The notes under the pieces: model-generated
Told to the model about the DNA's origin: nothing
The model's database searches: none
Seen by the model: the letters and a program-made list of their open reading frames with translations, nothing else
Translations under genes and position numbers: made by a program
Shown here: in pieces, positions 1 to 14,164 of the stretch
Layout: every line of letters begins with the position of its first letter
How positions within the stretch are numbered: the first letter of the stretch is position 1
Assembly (NCBI RefSeq): GCF_964204645.1
Contig: NC_134025.1
Location: 2,733,001 to 2,797,000 of the forward strand
Direction of reading: 5' to 3'
Length of the DNA stretch: 64,000 bases
Source of the DNA: Tubulanus polymorphus
Taxonomy: Eukaryota; Nemertea; Palaeonemertea; Tubulaniformes; Tubulanidae

Positions 1-753
1 AACATCTGCCATTTTGCTGAAGTGTATTGTACTGAAGCTATCTACTGTTTCTCTCAAGTGTATTGATTGTACTGAAATTGGACTTTTCTACGTATATTTT
101 ACAACATGGATATCAGGTATAAATGCGAATGATCGATGATGAACACTCAAATACTGCTCAACTATTTTTGATGGATGTTATATTTCGATCGAATAATTAT
201 ATTGTGCAGTCATGTTTTCCAATCTTATTATATTAGGCTGAAAATGTATATCCTGCTGGTTGCTGTTATCAGTATAGTATTAATGAGGCAATTATGTTTT
301 TGTTGGCGATGTTTTTGCGATGTATTTCAGTCTAGAGGGATTGCAGGTTTTTCTTGTCTTAGGCTTCGCAAACATGACAAGTAGTACTTAACGCTGAGTA
401 GCTTTGAGACCGATGTTGTTCACTTCATACAAGCTTTTGTAGATATTTTATTCGGTAATAAAAGCGAAAAACAAGTGGATGTGTACCTTATGAAGTGGTC
501 ATAAATCTTCTTTCGTAAAATATAGAAAATATCTGCGAATTTTTAAATTAATCGGTTTTTGATGATGATAGCTAAGGCATTGTTAAGGATTAAAATAGGA
601 AAGGGCGCGCGATATTTCAGAAGTTATGGACGTGATCAATTTAACTAATGATTGTTGATATCTCTGAAAATAGGATTTGACTGAATATGATCATTCCCCG
701 AGTGATTGTCTCGTGGTATTGTAACCAATACGTCGTTATACTTCTCATTTCAG
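1..753. other. Upstream flank or 5' intron of the ERR gene
   Basis: No coding region can be supported here. A polypyrimidine tract ending in ttctcatttcag at about 741-753 looks like a splice acceptor. The 5' part of the first ERR coding exon is therefore probably untranslated sequence joined to a more distal leader exon, and most of this stretch would be intron. A 69-aa open frame at 175-384 shows no recognisable domain and was not called. Confidence 0.4.
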
Positions 754-863
754 AACTATATACAAATTTTGGTATGAGCTTCTAAGCCCGAACTGTGTAA
801 ACGATCAGCTCATAGATATCCGCCGTGGTGGAGTCCATCGTTCCCTGTCAACACGATCTGAAA

Positions 864-3800
864 ATGCTTCAAATATTTCCTGAAGTCGATGGCATTATCA
901 AAACCGAGGATTTACACTTCGATACGTGTTGCGATTCGTCGCCCGATGAATTTTACGGTTACAGCAATATCGATAATGACAACGATATAATGGATTCTAA
1001 AGACAATATCGACGGTTATGAAATAACCGATTTGAACTTTGATTCGGACAATTCGAGCAGCGGACAAACCATAGACGGCTCGTTGATGATGACTTTGAAA
1101 CGTAGACGCAGTTCTGATAGTATACTTTCACCGACGAATTCGACGACTCTGAACAATTCGAGCACTTCGCAATCGCCCCCTTCTTATAGACTCGAACAGG
1201 ATAACAGCAGCGATACAGCGGTGCCGAAACGTTTATGTTTGGTTTGCGGTGATATAGCTTCCGGTTATCATTACGGCGTCGCTTCCTGTGAAGCTTGTAA
1301 AGCTTTTTTCAAACGTACTGTACAGGGTAAGTTCAGTTTTGAAGTCGGTCGCTCTCGAATATCGGTCGCGATCGCGCTGGTTTGAACGGGGCCAGATCCA
1401 TTCGAGCCGACCGTTCGCGTTGGTGCCAAATTTGGCCCGACTAAAATTGTCGGACCAAATATCAACACTGGTCAAATTATTCCGTGCAAATTTTAGATGG
1501 TTTACCTCGCTTGCCACAGAATCATTTTGATTCCATGAAATTCACTTAAGTTTCTAATTAGGCACGGGCCAGATAACAGTTCGATCCTGGATAAAACTCT
1601 GATAGGTCAAGGTAAAATATATACATAATGTGATTATTTTCTAGGTAATATAGAATATACTTGTCCGGCTAGTAGTTCATGTGAAATCAATAAACAGAGG
1701 CGAAAAGCATGTCAATCGTGCAGGTATCAGAAATGTTTACGAGTTGGAATGCTGAAAGAAGGTTTGTGTTTCATCAAATTTTTCATTATCAGTCCATTAA
1801 GAGCTGCCAACTGTTACTCATTCTCAGTAATTTGTTACTATATCTTTCATTGAAAAATACTAATTTGACATGTTCGATACGTACATAAATCATGACAGAT
1901 GTTACAGAGCGTTGTTACACCATTGATCAACTTGTTACTGAAAGCACCTTTCTTAGGTTGCTAGCCTTAGTCTCTATAAGGGTCATCCTAAAATGTCTGG
2001 ACTGTGCCTTAGTACGAAGTAATAGTTTTTTGTCGTCTTATTGCACACTAACATTTCGTTTTTGTCGTTTATTGATAAACCAGAATATATATATTGCGTA
2101 TTGCAGGTGTAAGACTTGACCGCGTTCGAGGTGGACGACAAAAATACCATAGAATTGATAATGGATCTACATTTCCAACAATCCCTGTATTCCCACCCAA
2201 AAAGAAGGCAGCTGAAGGTATCTATTTATACTAACGTTTTGACATTTATTTCGTTATCATTCGTGGCGACAATTTCACCGAATGTTTTTATCGGGGTTTT
2301 TATTTTTTCAGAAAATAAATTATTGCAGACTTTACTGAAAAATGAAAGTGATAATGCCTCGTTGAGCGTTGCAGCTTCTGCAAACCCTGATCTCCCCGTG
2401 GACAAGCTCAAACTTTACTCAACCATCTCATCATTAGCTGATCATGAGTTAGTAAATATGATTAGCTGGGCAAAATCCCTACCAGGTACCTCTCAAGCTT
2501 TACAGTTCTATTGTGGCTATTAGCAAAAATACATGTATTTTTGCTATTAGTTATTATGAAGCTATTATATTATATAATTATATATATATAATTATATTAT
2601 TAATAATATATAATTATATTATATTTAAGCATATATTATGTAGCTATTATCACTGTATGTTTGTTCTATTAAATTTTCACTGGTGGTAATATCAATTAAC
2701 GCATTACGCCGACCACACAGTGAGCACCACACCATCACGATTGGTAGAACACTATATCCGTGTTGACGCGATGAGGAGAGAATCCCACAATGATAATAAA
2801 AAGTCCGAAAATGAAACTTCGAGATAGTAGTTTATTTCAACGTTTCGACTATATCCTAATAGTCATCTTCAGGAATAATGTTAAAACATTCGGACTTTTT
2901 ATTATCATTGTGGGATTCTCTCCTCGAGCACCACACCAATACACCAGTGACGAATTCATCTAGAATTTGAGGCAAATTTTCAAGCGTATTTGTCGCTTGC
3001 GTTTTTTTATATCTAACACATTTTGTAATTGAGTATCAATTGTAGTATTAGGATTACCTGATTTAGTATCAATGCACATGCACATCCCAAAGCTCTTTAT
3101 GAAATATATATTTTTTTTTAAGTGACTGAACATAAAACTTCAAATAAAAATGTTTTCGATTGATGTTTTGGATATAATGGGCCTATAGCAGTGCATTTAG
3201 CTACATAGTTGTGGCTACTGTGCGGGGACATTGATGCCGAAAACAGTTTCCAGTTGCGTACTTGTCACTAGTGCGTGGCTGGCTATACATGTTGTTACTG
3301 GTGTTATACATTTGGTGTTTTTTTTGCAGGATTCCTATCTCTGTCATTGGCCGATCAAATGAGTTTACTACAAGAGAGTTGGCCGGACCTTTTAGGGTTG
3401 AACATCATCTATCGATCGATTCCGTACCGAGGTAAAATACATTTCGCTGGTGACTTCAGTTTGACGTTAGAGGAAGCGGAAATGCACAAAGCGCCGATGG
3501 AATTAGATATGCTGACGAGAAATATGTGTAAAAAGCTGACTGATATGAGATACCTGAAAGAGGAACACGTTTTATTGAAAGCGTTAGTGTTTTTAAATCC
3601 CGGTAAGTTGATTATCGTTGAAATAACTCGCAGATTACGTATTTAACGAAATCACGTGTTCATTTCTCGTGTATTTTCAGATGTCGCCAATTTGGAAAAT
3701 CGCAACCAAGTCCAAAGACTTCAGGACCAAGTGCAAGACTCTCTGATCGATTTTGTCCAAACGAATTACGCCGACATCAAACGTGTCGGTCATCTATTAC

Positions 3801-3940
3801 TATTCCTGCCGATGCTCAGACAACAGAAACTGTATACAAGGAGTTTCTGGTTCGGTATGAAATCCGACGGACGCGTGCCGATGCAAAAACTCGTCTCAGA
3901 AATGTTAGATTCAGTTTTGAACTCTACACCGGTTATATAA
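864..3940 (+). CDS. ERR: Estrogen-related receptor (NR3B-type nuclear receptor), 465 aa
   Basis: Orphan nuclear receptor transcription factor of the ERR family, expected in the nucleus and binding an extended half-site. Coding exons: 864-1326, 1645-1761, 2107-2217, 2312-2485, 3330-3602, 3681-3940. All junctions are GT/AG and keep frame, giving 465 aa. The two-zinc-finger DNA-binding domain spans about residues 125-190: CLVCGD, P-box [11 protein letters not shown], then [20 protein letters not shown]. It is followed by [20 protein letters not shown] and GRQKY, the C-terminal extension typical of ERRs. The ligand-binding domain (about 235-465) has the WAKSLPGF and [10 protein letters not shown] signature and ends in the helix-12 region [15 protein letters not shown]. 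The start is ATG 864: an in-frame stop lies at 813-815, and a GTG at 825 is not a plausible eukaryotic start. The N-terminal region is acidic and Ser/Asn-rich and holds IKTE, a sumoylation-type consensus. Intron 4 carries a foldback element. The P-box and C-terminal extension exclude steroid receptors proper. Confidence 0.96.
1345..1530 (+). repeat. Candidate dispersed repeat in ERR intron 1
   Basis: This part of ERR intron 1 resembles 32628-32755. Both contain gatgccaaatttg- or ggtgccaaatttg-like sequence, then about 110 bp later cgcttgccacag followed by a/c-atc-a/g-ttttgat. The order and spacing are similar. This is a visual match only; the boundaries are uncertain and no terminal repeats are evident. 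Confidence 0.35.
2533..2640. repeat. AT-rich palindromic low-complexity tract
   Basis: A stretch inside ERR intron 4 made almost entirely of interleaved ttatatta/taatatata segments, able to fold on itself. No gene content is seen. Confidence 0.6.
2773..2925 (-). mobile_element. Foldback element A with hammerhead-like core (ERR intron 4)
   Basis: A perfect 37-bp inverted repeat (2773-2809 and 2889-2925) encloses about 79 bp. On the minus strand, from 2873 to 2838, the interior reads CCTGAAGATGACTAT, then TAGGAT, then ATAGTCGAAACGTTG. The conserved CTGANGA and CGAAAC boxes are separated by a perfect 6-bp hairpin (GACTAT/ATAGTC). The same layout recurs in elements B and C. No coding capacity is present. 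The element lies wholly within intron 4 of ERR and should be spliced out. Confidence 0.75.
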
Positions 3941-5910
3941 TACAGTCGATCACACGTATTGATGGTGCCTTCACACGTAAATCAGTACATCTATAGTACA
4001 TGTGTATCTATGTGTGTGTCCGGTTTCGTACGGAATTCATGTGATCCAGTGATGCGCACACTCTGTGTTTCATTCAGTATAGTTACTGTTGTAAGACAAT
4101 AGATGGGCGGATCTTGGAAGTTGGAGAAATTTTGAAGGTGGGGTTTAGAAGAAAATGAAGGGAATTCCTTGGATGAAGCCGACAGTCACAAGCATGGTTC
4201 CACCATTGCGGTTCGATAAGAAATCGGAAAAGAAACAATTTTAACGATCTTTGTCTCGATGAACAGGACGACCTCGACTGGCAGGCAAGAGTTCAGACCC
4301 CAAAACCACTCCCTAGATCTGTCCTTGATGAATACTATTTTTAAGCTGATTAGTTTATGAACAAGGATTTTTTAGTTAAAGATTTATTAATGCCGTCGTA
4401 GTTTTACTAGAAATCTTAACATCTGGTGCTTCATATTCTTTTTAACTTTATTCGTTGAGTGATTTATTCTAGGTTTATCTTCGTTTGATATTGTATATTG
4501 TATTCAGATAGAAGGATGATGCTATGATAGAAGACAAATGCTTGAATTAAACAGTCATCCAGCGTGTGAAATGTCTCGACTCATAAACCGGTTGAAAAGA
4601 GTGTTTATTTTTGTTCACTAGACAGAACACTCGTCTGTTTGTTAGTTATAGTCTAGAGATGAACCCTTTCATATAGTTCAAAGACCAGGTATTTGACTAA
4701 CGCCAAACCTGACGGAACGAAAATGATTTGAAAGCTGTAGGAGCTTGAATAAATTCTAACCTTAAGTCTCACGGTTTATCGACATTATTCTGATAAATGA
4801 TATGAACTATTTTTTGTCGATTGAATGGAATTCCTCGAGGGAATTTCATTCGACTGATGATAACATCGGGCAAATCGCTACATGACAAATTCTGTTGCTA
4901 AGCAACTTCATATTAGCGCTGGCAGCTGCTCTCGCGTCGGTTTACATTCATTTTTCCGAACAGTAACACCGGTAGTTGATTGTTCGGTGACCGTTGTTGC
5001 TATGGTAATATTGCGGACAATAGAGTGAAAGTTCCGTACTTCTTTTGTAGTTCGGTAATCAGAAGGGATGGTGACGTGGAATCCTCTGGCAGATTCATTC
5101 TAAAAAACAGTCGTTATTATCTATAAGCTGAATGATAACTGAAGTATTTTATCTAGATTTTAACGAAGAACTGGAAATGTTTGTGTTCTTCACTGCTATT
5201 TTTAAGTACGCACGTGATTTATGATCGGTTATGGAAATATACTGAGTATATTTCGGTTTAGATTTTTAGGGTTTGTTTAATTGCGATGAAAGATGATTTA
5301 GCTGCCCGTTTAGGTTTGTTTTGTATATAGACTGTTGTTTAAGGTTATGATGTTTCTGAATGTCTGAATTCTAATGAATCTAATCTGTGTACGAACCTGC
5401 CATTGATGTCATTTGTACATCCCCTTTCATGTGATAAGATATGATGTTTCAGTCTATTGTGCCATTAAAAACCTGTAGATTTGTTGTAATTTTCACGATG
5501 CTTGTTTTAAAGATCATCAAAAGTAATTTTCTCATAGGTCCTCGTATTAGGGTATAATGTTATGATACTATACCATAAGATTTATCATTCCAGACAGTGT
5601 TATATTCATAAGGATTTGAAAGAAGTTGTTCGAAGATCGTGAGATTGTGATATGAAGTCGATTAGATTTTTAATAGTGTATTTTAAACAGCAACAAACTA
5701 TTGCATGAATAATTTTAATCCTATATCATCATATCATAGCAGTAAGTTTTCACGATTGAATGTGACAAGAGAGTACATGGATACTGTATGGCATTACACA
5801 AATAACATTGGAGCCCCGCAGTATTTTACTGGAATTTGTGTTGCACGAATCTCAAATCTGTAATAGGTATTCCAATCCATTACGAAATTTAATGTGTAAA
5901 CGCACACGGT
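3941..5910 (+). other. ERR 3'UTR and downstream non-coding sequence
   Basis: No open frame with a recognisable product. A canonical AATAAA at 4748-4753 lies about 810 bases after the ERR stop and is a plausible polyadenylation signal. A short hairpin (gaatggaattcc/ggaatttcattc) at about 4824-4851 lies just after it. The true transcript end cannot be decided from sequence. Confidence 0.4.
4748..4753 (+). promoter_or_regulatory. Candidate polyadenylation signal for ERR
   Basis: Canonical AATAAA hexamer downstream of the ERR stop codon at 3938-3940. It is the first canonical hexamer I saw after the stop. Use is inferred. Confidence 0.35.
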
Positions 5911-6030
5911 GGAGGTGTTTGACTCGCAATCAAGGGGTGGTGGTTTGAATCCCGGTGAAACCATGCTATTCGTCAGGATATGTATACTCTGACTGAGGTG
6001 GTTTCCACATTACCGGAAAGAAAGAAATAT
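5905..6030 (+). mobile_element. tRNA-derived SINE
   Basis: The segment has a tRNA-like head with an anticodon-arm-like hairpin (TTGA CTCGCAA TCAA) and a pol III B-box match, ggtttgaatcc, at 5942-5952. An unrelated body follows (atactctgactgaggtgg, then ccacattaccgg) and ends in an A-rich gaaagaaagaaa tail. The tRNA-like head, short unique body and A-rich tail are the standard SINE arrangement. The 5' boundary near cgcacacggtgg is approximate. No target-site duplication was identified. Confidence 0.65.
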
Positions 6031-7247
6031 CAAATATGTAGGAGTAAATATAGCATTCAGTAACCAGTACATAAGATTCTTGGACAAATTCCAATCCGTC
6101 TGTTCTTTCATGTACAAAATCAGCTATTTATTTTCATATTATAACACATTTTCTTTTGGATAGTGTAAGGATAGATTATGTTGTTGGTGATGTGTGATGT
6201 AATTGTTTTTTGGTCTTGTGTTAAATTTGTATGAACGCTGTCTGAATATGAATGTTAAAAGTCTGACATTTACAACACAACCACTAATCATTGCCAAGGC
6301 CATTCCATAGAAATCAGATAACGGTGGCTTATTGAAGGCAGGCATAGGGGAGTTTTGACATTATGAAATGCCAACTACTTTGTTGAGTCTGAGAAAAGTA
6401 CTGATAGTGCATTGTATTTTATAAATCTTAAATTGAAAACAAATTTTTTACAACCGAAGTTTTACTGTTGTTACATATGACTATGTATAAGATAGATAGA
6501 TGTATATGAGAAAATCAGGTGTAGTTTAATGACCTACTGGTATTGAGTGTATGAATCGAACCCTCATCTCCGGGTTTCACTGATAATTATTAAATTATCC
6601 AGACTTCAAAGTATTAGAAATAAGAGATTCATTCTACTAGTTCGCACACTGTGTTTTAAATATCTAAGAACGAATTAAATTGATAGTTTGATAGATTTGA
6701 GTTGTGCTTTGTTTAGGAGAAAAGATTGTGTTTCGTAGTGATTAGATGAATTCTATATATTGTTCTAGATCTTACGATGTGTGCCAAAAATAGGATCTCG
6801 CTGTATGGTATCTATCATCCACTGGCTCAACTTCATCATCAAAGCCAGTACTAATTTTTATGAGATGTATATTTTTTCGCAATTACTCAATGACGTATAC
6901 ATTGTTACTGCCATGACTGAATAGCTATTTGAGCTGAAATAATCTCTCTCTCTCTCTCTCTATCAATGATGACTGACCATTGTAAAAAAGCGAGTGTAGT
7001 TGATAGATTGATAAAATTGATAGATCATAAAGATTGTAATAACATATACTAATAATATAAATTATTGTTTCCATAAAACTACTAAATGCAGTCAGTGCAT
7101 GCAGAGTTAAATCTTGTTGTTAACAAATTATTGTTATTGATTAAATCAGCATGGCTGAAATGTTTATATGTATAGATGAATTGTTTTGTTGTTCTGATTT
7201 CTGGAGTTTCTTTTTCTCTGGTGGGCGAGGATTGCAGCAGAAAAGGA
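6031..7247. other. Intergenic sequence with (TC)n tract
   Basis: No gene supported. A (TC)9 microsatellite lies at 6943-6961. A minus-strand B-box-like string (rc gggttcgattc) at about 6546-6556 hints at a second, degraded tRNA-like repeat, too decayed to delimit. Confidence 0.4.
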
Positions 7248-7463
7248 ACAAATTTTCAGGCCCCAATATCCGAGTTATTAGGATAAGTCTGTTACAGGTA
7301 TCAATCAATCTGCTGTCTGTTACCATCCCTTTATCATCTGTAGTGAGTAGCCTTGACAAATTTTCAGGCCCCAATATCCGAGTTATTAGGATAAGTCTGT
7401 TACAGGTATCAATCAATCTGCTGTCTGTTACCATCCCTATATCATCTGTAGTGAGAAGCCTTG
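7248..7463 (+). repeat. Two-copy 108-bp tandem duplication
   Basis: Units 7248-7355 and 7356-7463 are nearly identical, differing at about two positions (cctttat/cctatat and gagtag/gagaag). Both start acaaattttcaggcccc and end in gccttg. Because 108 is a multiple of 3, open frames run through both copies on each strand. No known protein domain is visible, so this is called a repeat and not a gene. Confidence 0.9.
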
Positions 7464-10400
7464 ACGGTTACTTGTGAAAAGGAGTGCTGATAAAATTACT
7501 TGTGTCTGGTGTTAGTAGTCTTGAGGTTTGGAATATTGGAAGAAGGGGGATAGAATATTGGATATCAGGGGTGGATTTAGGCGGCAGACTCATATCTACA
7601 TTAGTAGCAATAAGTAACATTTTGACATGTTTGTCGGGGTTAATTAGCCTCCACATCTATGAAATCGCCCCAGTTGCCCATGAAAATGTCAGTTTATGCA
7701 TACGGTATATGGTAACTAACTCTAGTACATTTGCATATGGTAATCCAGTCTTGTAAATAATCATTACATGACAGATTACATTTAACATGTAAACCATATC
7801 TGATAATGAAATATTTATTACAGTATATACATGTAGATCAATTCATAAGTCCCAATGCAGTAAGCGCATGCAATCATTTTTGACAAAATGCTCAAATTTT
7901 CTATGATTATGTGTATTGCGCTTTTGGCTTCTAAAATTCAACTCTTAACAATTGATAAATGGTCAAATACCGGATACATCGTTATGTTTATACGATTTGA
8001 AAAACTGCACAAAATTAAACATCATTTGTATAGGAAATAGCTCCCTGAACGATAGGCTGTACACTAAACAATTGCAACTACCCCATCCCATATAATAATC
8101 CCCTCCCATATTGACATTAGCAAGGCAAATTTTCACTTCGTGCAATTGCAAATTGCCACAGTAACTAAATAAAAGGCTGTTTAATTTGCTAATGAAAAAG
8201 TTAAGCCAGAATAACCGACACATTTCCATTCCGTAAAATGGAAATCATAACCCTTGATCACATTAGTTTATTTTATCAATTCATTATGGTATAGATTTGT
8301 CCTGAGCGCTAATGTCAATATGAGGGCAGCAGTGGGCAAGAAACAACATAATATGTGGCGGGCAACTCCTTGCTAATAGTGAGACCTGCATAGATGAGGC
8401 AACTGCCAACTAATATTGAGCTGCTGATTTTATTTGATATATCAACGAATTGGTTGATTACAATTAATCTGATTACAGTTCGATTCATTAAAAATCAGAA
8501 AGGTATCATTATATTAGCGATTCAATTATTGTTTTGTGGAACTGGTCTTCCAGGAGGCATTGAGATATGATGATACAGAGACCAATTAGATAAACACTGT
8601 GTATCATTAAAGTTTGCCATGGCAACGATGATAAATCTCAGAAAAAAATTCAAATGCTTTACGTGTATAAAATAGGCTTTTTGAGCAGAGTAGGTAACTA
8701 CTTCATATTCTTATTTCGAATGAGACTTAACCATTCCAAACAATAAGTAAGAATTTCATAAATAGCAAGATTGCAGGAATATGATGCCAGTCTTAATATC
8801 CTAAATAATTCATCGCAGCTTGGCTGATATACGAGACTTGTTTAATACCATCATGCGGATCATGCGAAGAAAAAGACCAAACGAAAATGAGAAAGACAAC
8901 ATAAGATTTCATCATCAGGAATATCTTTTATATTCTTTACAATATTTTACATCCTGGATCTAGTGCTATTGAATTAGACATATATACAATACTGGTCACA
9001 TCTGGCAATTGCTTATTCTAAAATACATGTATCTATAACATACGACAGTTTCTCAGAAATGTAATTTAACCAGAAATTGAACAACGCATGCGACATTCAT
9101 GGTTTATTAATAGTTACATAGAAAATGAAGTAATTGCAGCAGTAACTAGAATTTTACTGTTAATCTTTATCGAAGGAAGTGATAAACTGTTTGAACGTTT
9201 TCGACGAAGCCCGATATATTTTTGGTGGTAGAGAAACAGTAAAGCTTGCATGAAACTGACTATAACCGAATAGAGCGCTTTCTATATCTTCTTCAACTAA
9301 TCTTTGGTATTTCATTAACTGGGAAAAAATCTCATAAATAATTATTATGCAGATTTCTGCTAGATATCATTAAGTAAGATAATTGTCTTTTTTTTATAGT
9401 TTATTGCACTCTGATGAAGGTAATCTTTAGTGATATGTAACTATTAGTTTATTCAATGGGTATCTTCGATGAAATAAATGTACACATATGTCTATAAATA
9501 GATGATAGATATACTATATTAATTATCTATATAATAAGTTGTTTTTTTTACAAATAAGTGCAAATATCTCTTTTGTGTTTCTGTGTTTAGTAAGGTATAA
9601 AAATTTTGATAATATTAAATAACAAAGAAAATACGTTTATTCGATATAAGTATCTCTATCAGTGGAAAGGTTTGAACTAGTGAAAAAATGTGGAGATGTC
9701 AAATCACACATTTCATTTAATAACCAAACTTCACATTCGTAAAGGTAGAATTTGAATATTCTTTAGACAAATCTAAAATATAAATCATAATCAGTGAATA
9801 TAGCTCTAAACTATTTCTAATGACAATGAGTATATTTGAAAATAACAATTTTTTATCAAGGAAAGAATCCATTAGAATCATACTAATAGATGTAGAATTA
9901 TAGGTGAATATAAAGTATACTTTATTCATTTGATTATTCATTACTGAATTTAGTAAAATCATATTCACATATTATCATTCAAGGGGCCATTCCTTAAGTA
10001 CCGCATGAATGATAAATTAATCGGATTTTCAAAACTCTGGTACGCAATTATAAGCTTATGATTATGTTAAGGGAGAATTGACCAATTTTTACACCCCCTT
10101 CCCACGGATACGTACATACTTTATGAATGGCCCTATGAATGGTCTAATATCATCAATTTACAGCACATCATCGTTTTTGCATGAAAACCCATCAACAAGA
10201 CAATGCTTCGTCATTCAATTACCGCAAAAGCCAAACCTCACGCAAATACTTCAGCCCTGCATTCGAAAACCTCGTACGATGAAAGAAACGAAAATTTCTC
10301 CATGGTTACAATCAGGCTACGAAGTATGAAACAGCTTGCAACTTCTTTCACACAGGTTTATATCATTACATACAATGAACAACCAATTACGCTTTTCCAT

Positions 10401-10804
10401 CGAAGCAAAAACAATCATCATACGTTATTTATATATGATACATTTACATGAATTCAGTTTTTGTTTAAACTACGGATTACATACATGCGTCATAAATGAG
10501 ACTTTGTGCTTTTGATGTTTTTTTTTTTTGTGGTCATACTTTAAAAGTCTCAACAACATCAAACATAATGATACTACCGTAGATATAAATACACAGTTTA
10601 TGCTCTGAATGCAGATTTATCAGTATTTAATCACGTCTTACTGAGGTACAAAAAATTGCTTCCGTTTCCCAGCATCTGGGAATAATGCGCAAGACATTAG
10701 TTTCCCACACTTTGAGTGAGTACCGCTATCAGAGAAAAGTGCAATTCTAAAACTTCATTATTCGTCATCCGCTATTGTTTTATAGTCTCTGCGTTCATTC
10801 AATT
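7464..10804. other. Intergenic sequence, no gene seen
   Basis: AT-rich sequence between ERR and the 3' end of Rab4. Open frames up to about 90 codons occur but show no domain, splice pattern or codon bias that would support them. The distal part, up to 10804, includes the Rab4 3'UTR on the minus strand. ATTAAA (complement of 10626-10631) is a weak candidate polyadenylation signal for Rab4. Confidence 0.45.
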
Positions 10805-13585
<2,781 letters not shown>

Positions 13586-14164
13586 TTTCGATGTGAATCG
13601 TATTAAATTCGACGCATTGATGAAAATTGTCTTAAAGATTCACGAATCGAGAAAAATGCAAAATGTCAAAACATTTACTTCCTGGTTCTTTACGGGCAAT
13701 GGCGTCAAATCACGCTTTAATTCGCGTATCCGCGAGAATCTGCGATACTTCCTTCACTGATCGGACTCGAATCCCGATTTTTTCCTAATAGGCGACTCTG
13801 GCAAGTGAGCTATTACGTCAACAGTGCGCGCATAAATTCTAGTAAACATTTGGAGCTACTTCTGGAATCCAGGATACGTAAAAATGAAAAGGCTTTACTC
13901 AACGTTGAAAAATAAATAAACTCGCGCAATTTGCTTATAAGAAATCATATGTAATCAATTATCTCATCTGAAGGTATTTCTAATGTAGAAATTCGAGTTT
14001 GATGCGAGGACTATATGCGAGTGAATGAATATGAGACATTGTGATTGGGCCAGACCAAAACATTAGCCATTTACAGTAATTTCGTATTTCGCAATTTATC
14101 CGAAAAAAGTGAAATTTTGACGATTTTTCGAACGCGTGTTACTTGATTAATTGTAATCGTCATC
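13586..14164. promoter_or_regulatory. Shared Rab4-NBR1 head-to-head promoter region
   Basis: The start codons of Rab4 (minus, 13585) and NBR1 (plus, 14165) face away from each other with 579 bases between them. The spacer must hold both 5'UTRs and core promoters unless untranslated leader exons lie elsewhere. It has an ATTACGTCA string at about 13811-13819, close to a CRE/ATF half-site, and a short CG-bearing patch (cagtgcgcgcataaat). No clear TATA box position was identified. Promoter activity is inferred from geometry alone. Confidence 0.6.

Noticed and set aside
825-863. Upstream extension of ERR from a GTG at 825
   Set aside because: GTG is not a normal eukaryotic start and there is an in-frame stop at 813; ATG 864 is used instead.
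7141-7477. Overlapping 97- and 108-codon frames on opposite strands
   Set aside because: They are created by the 108-bp tandem duplication; no domain and no splice sites.
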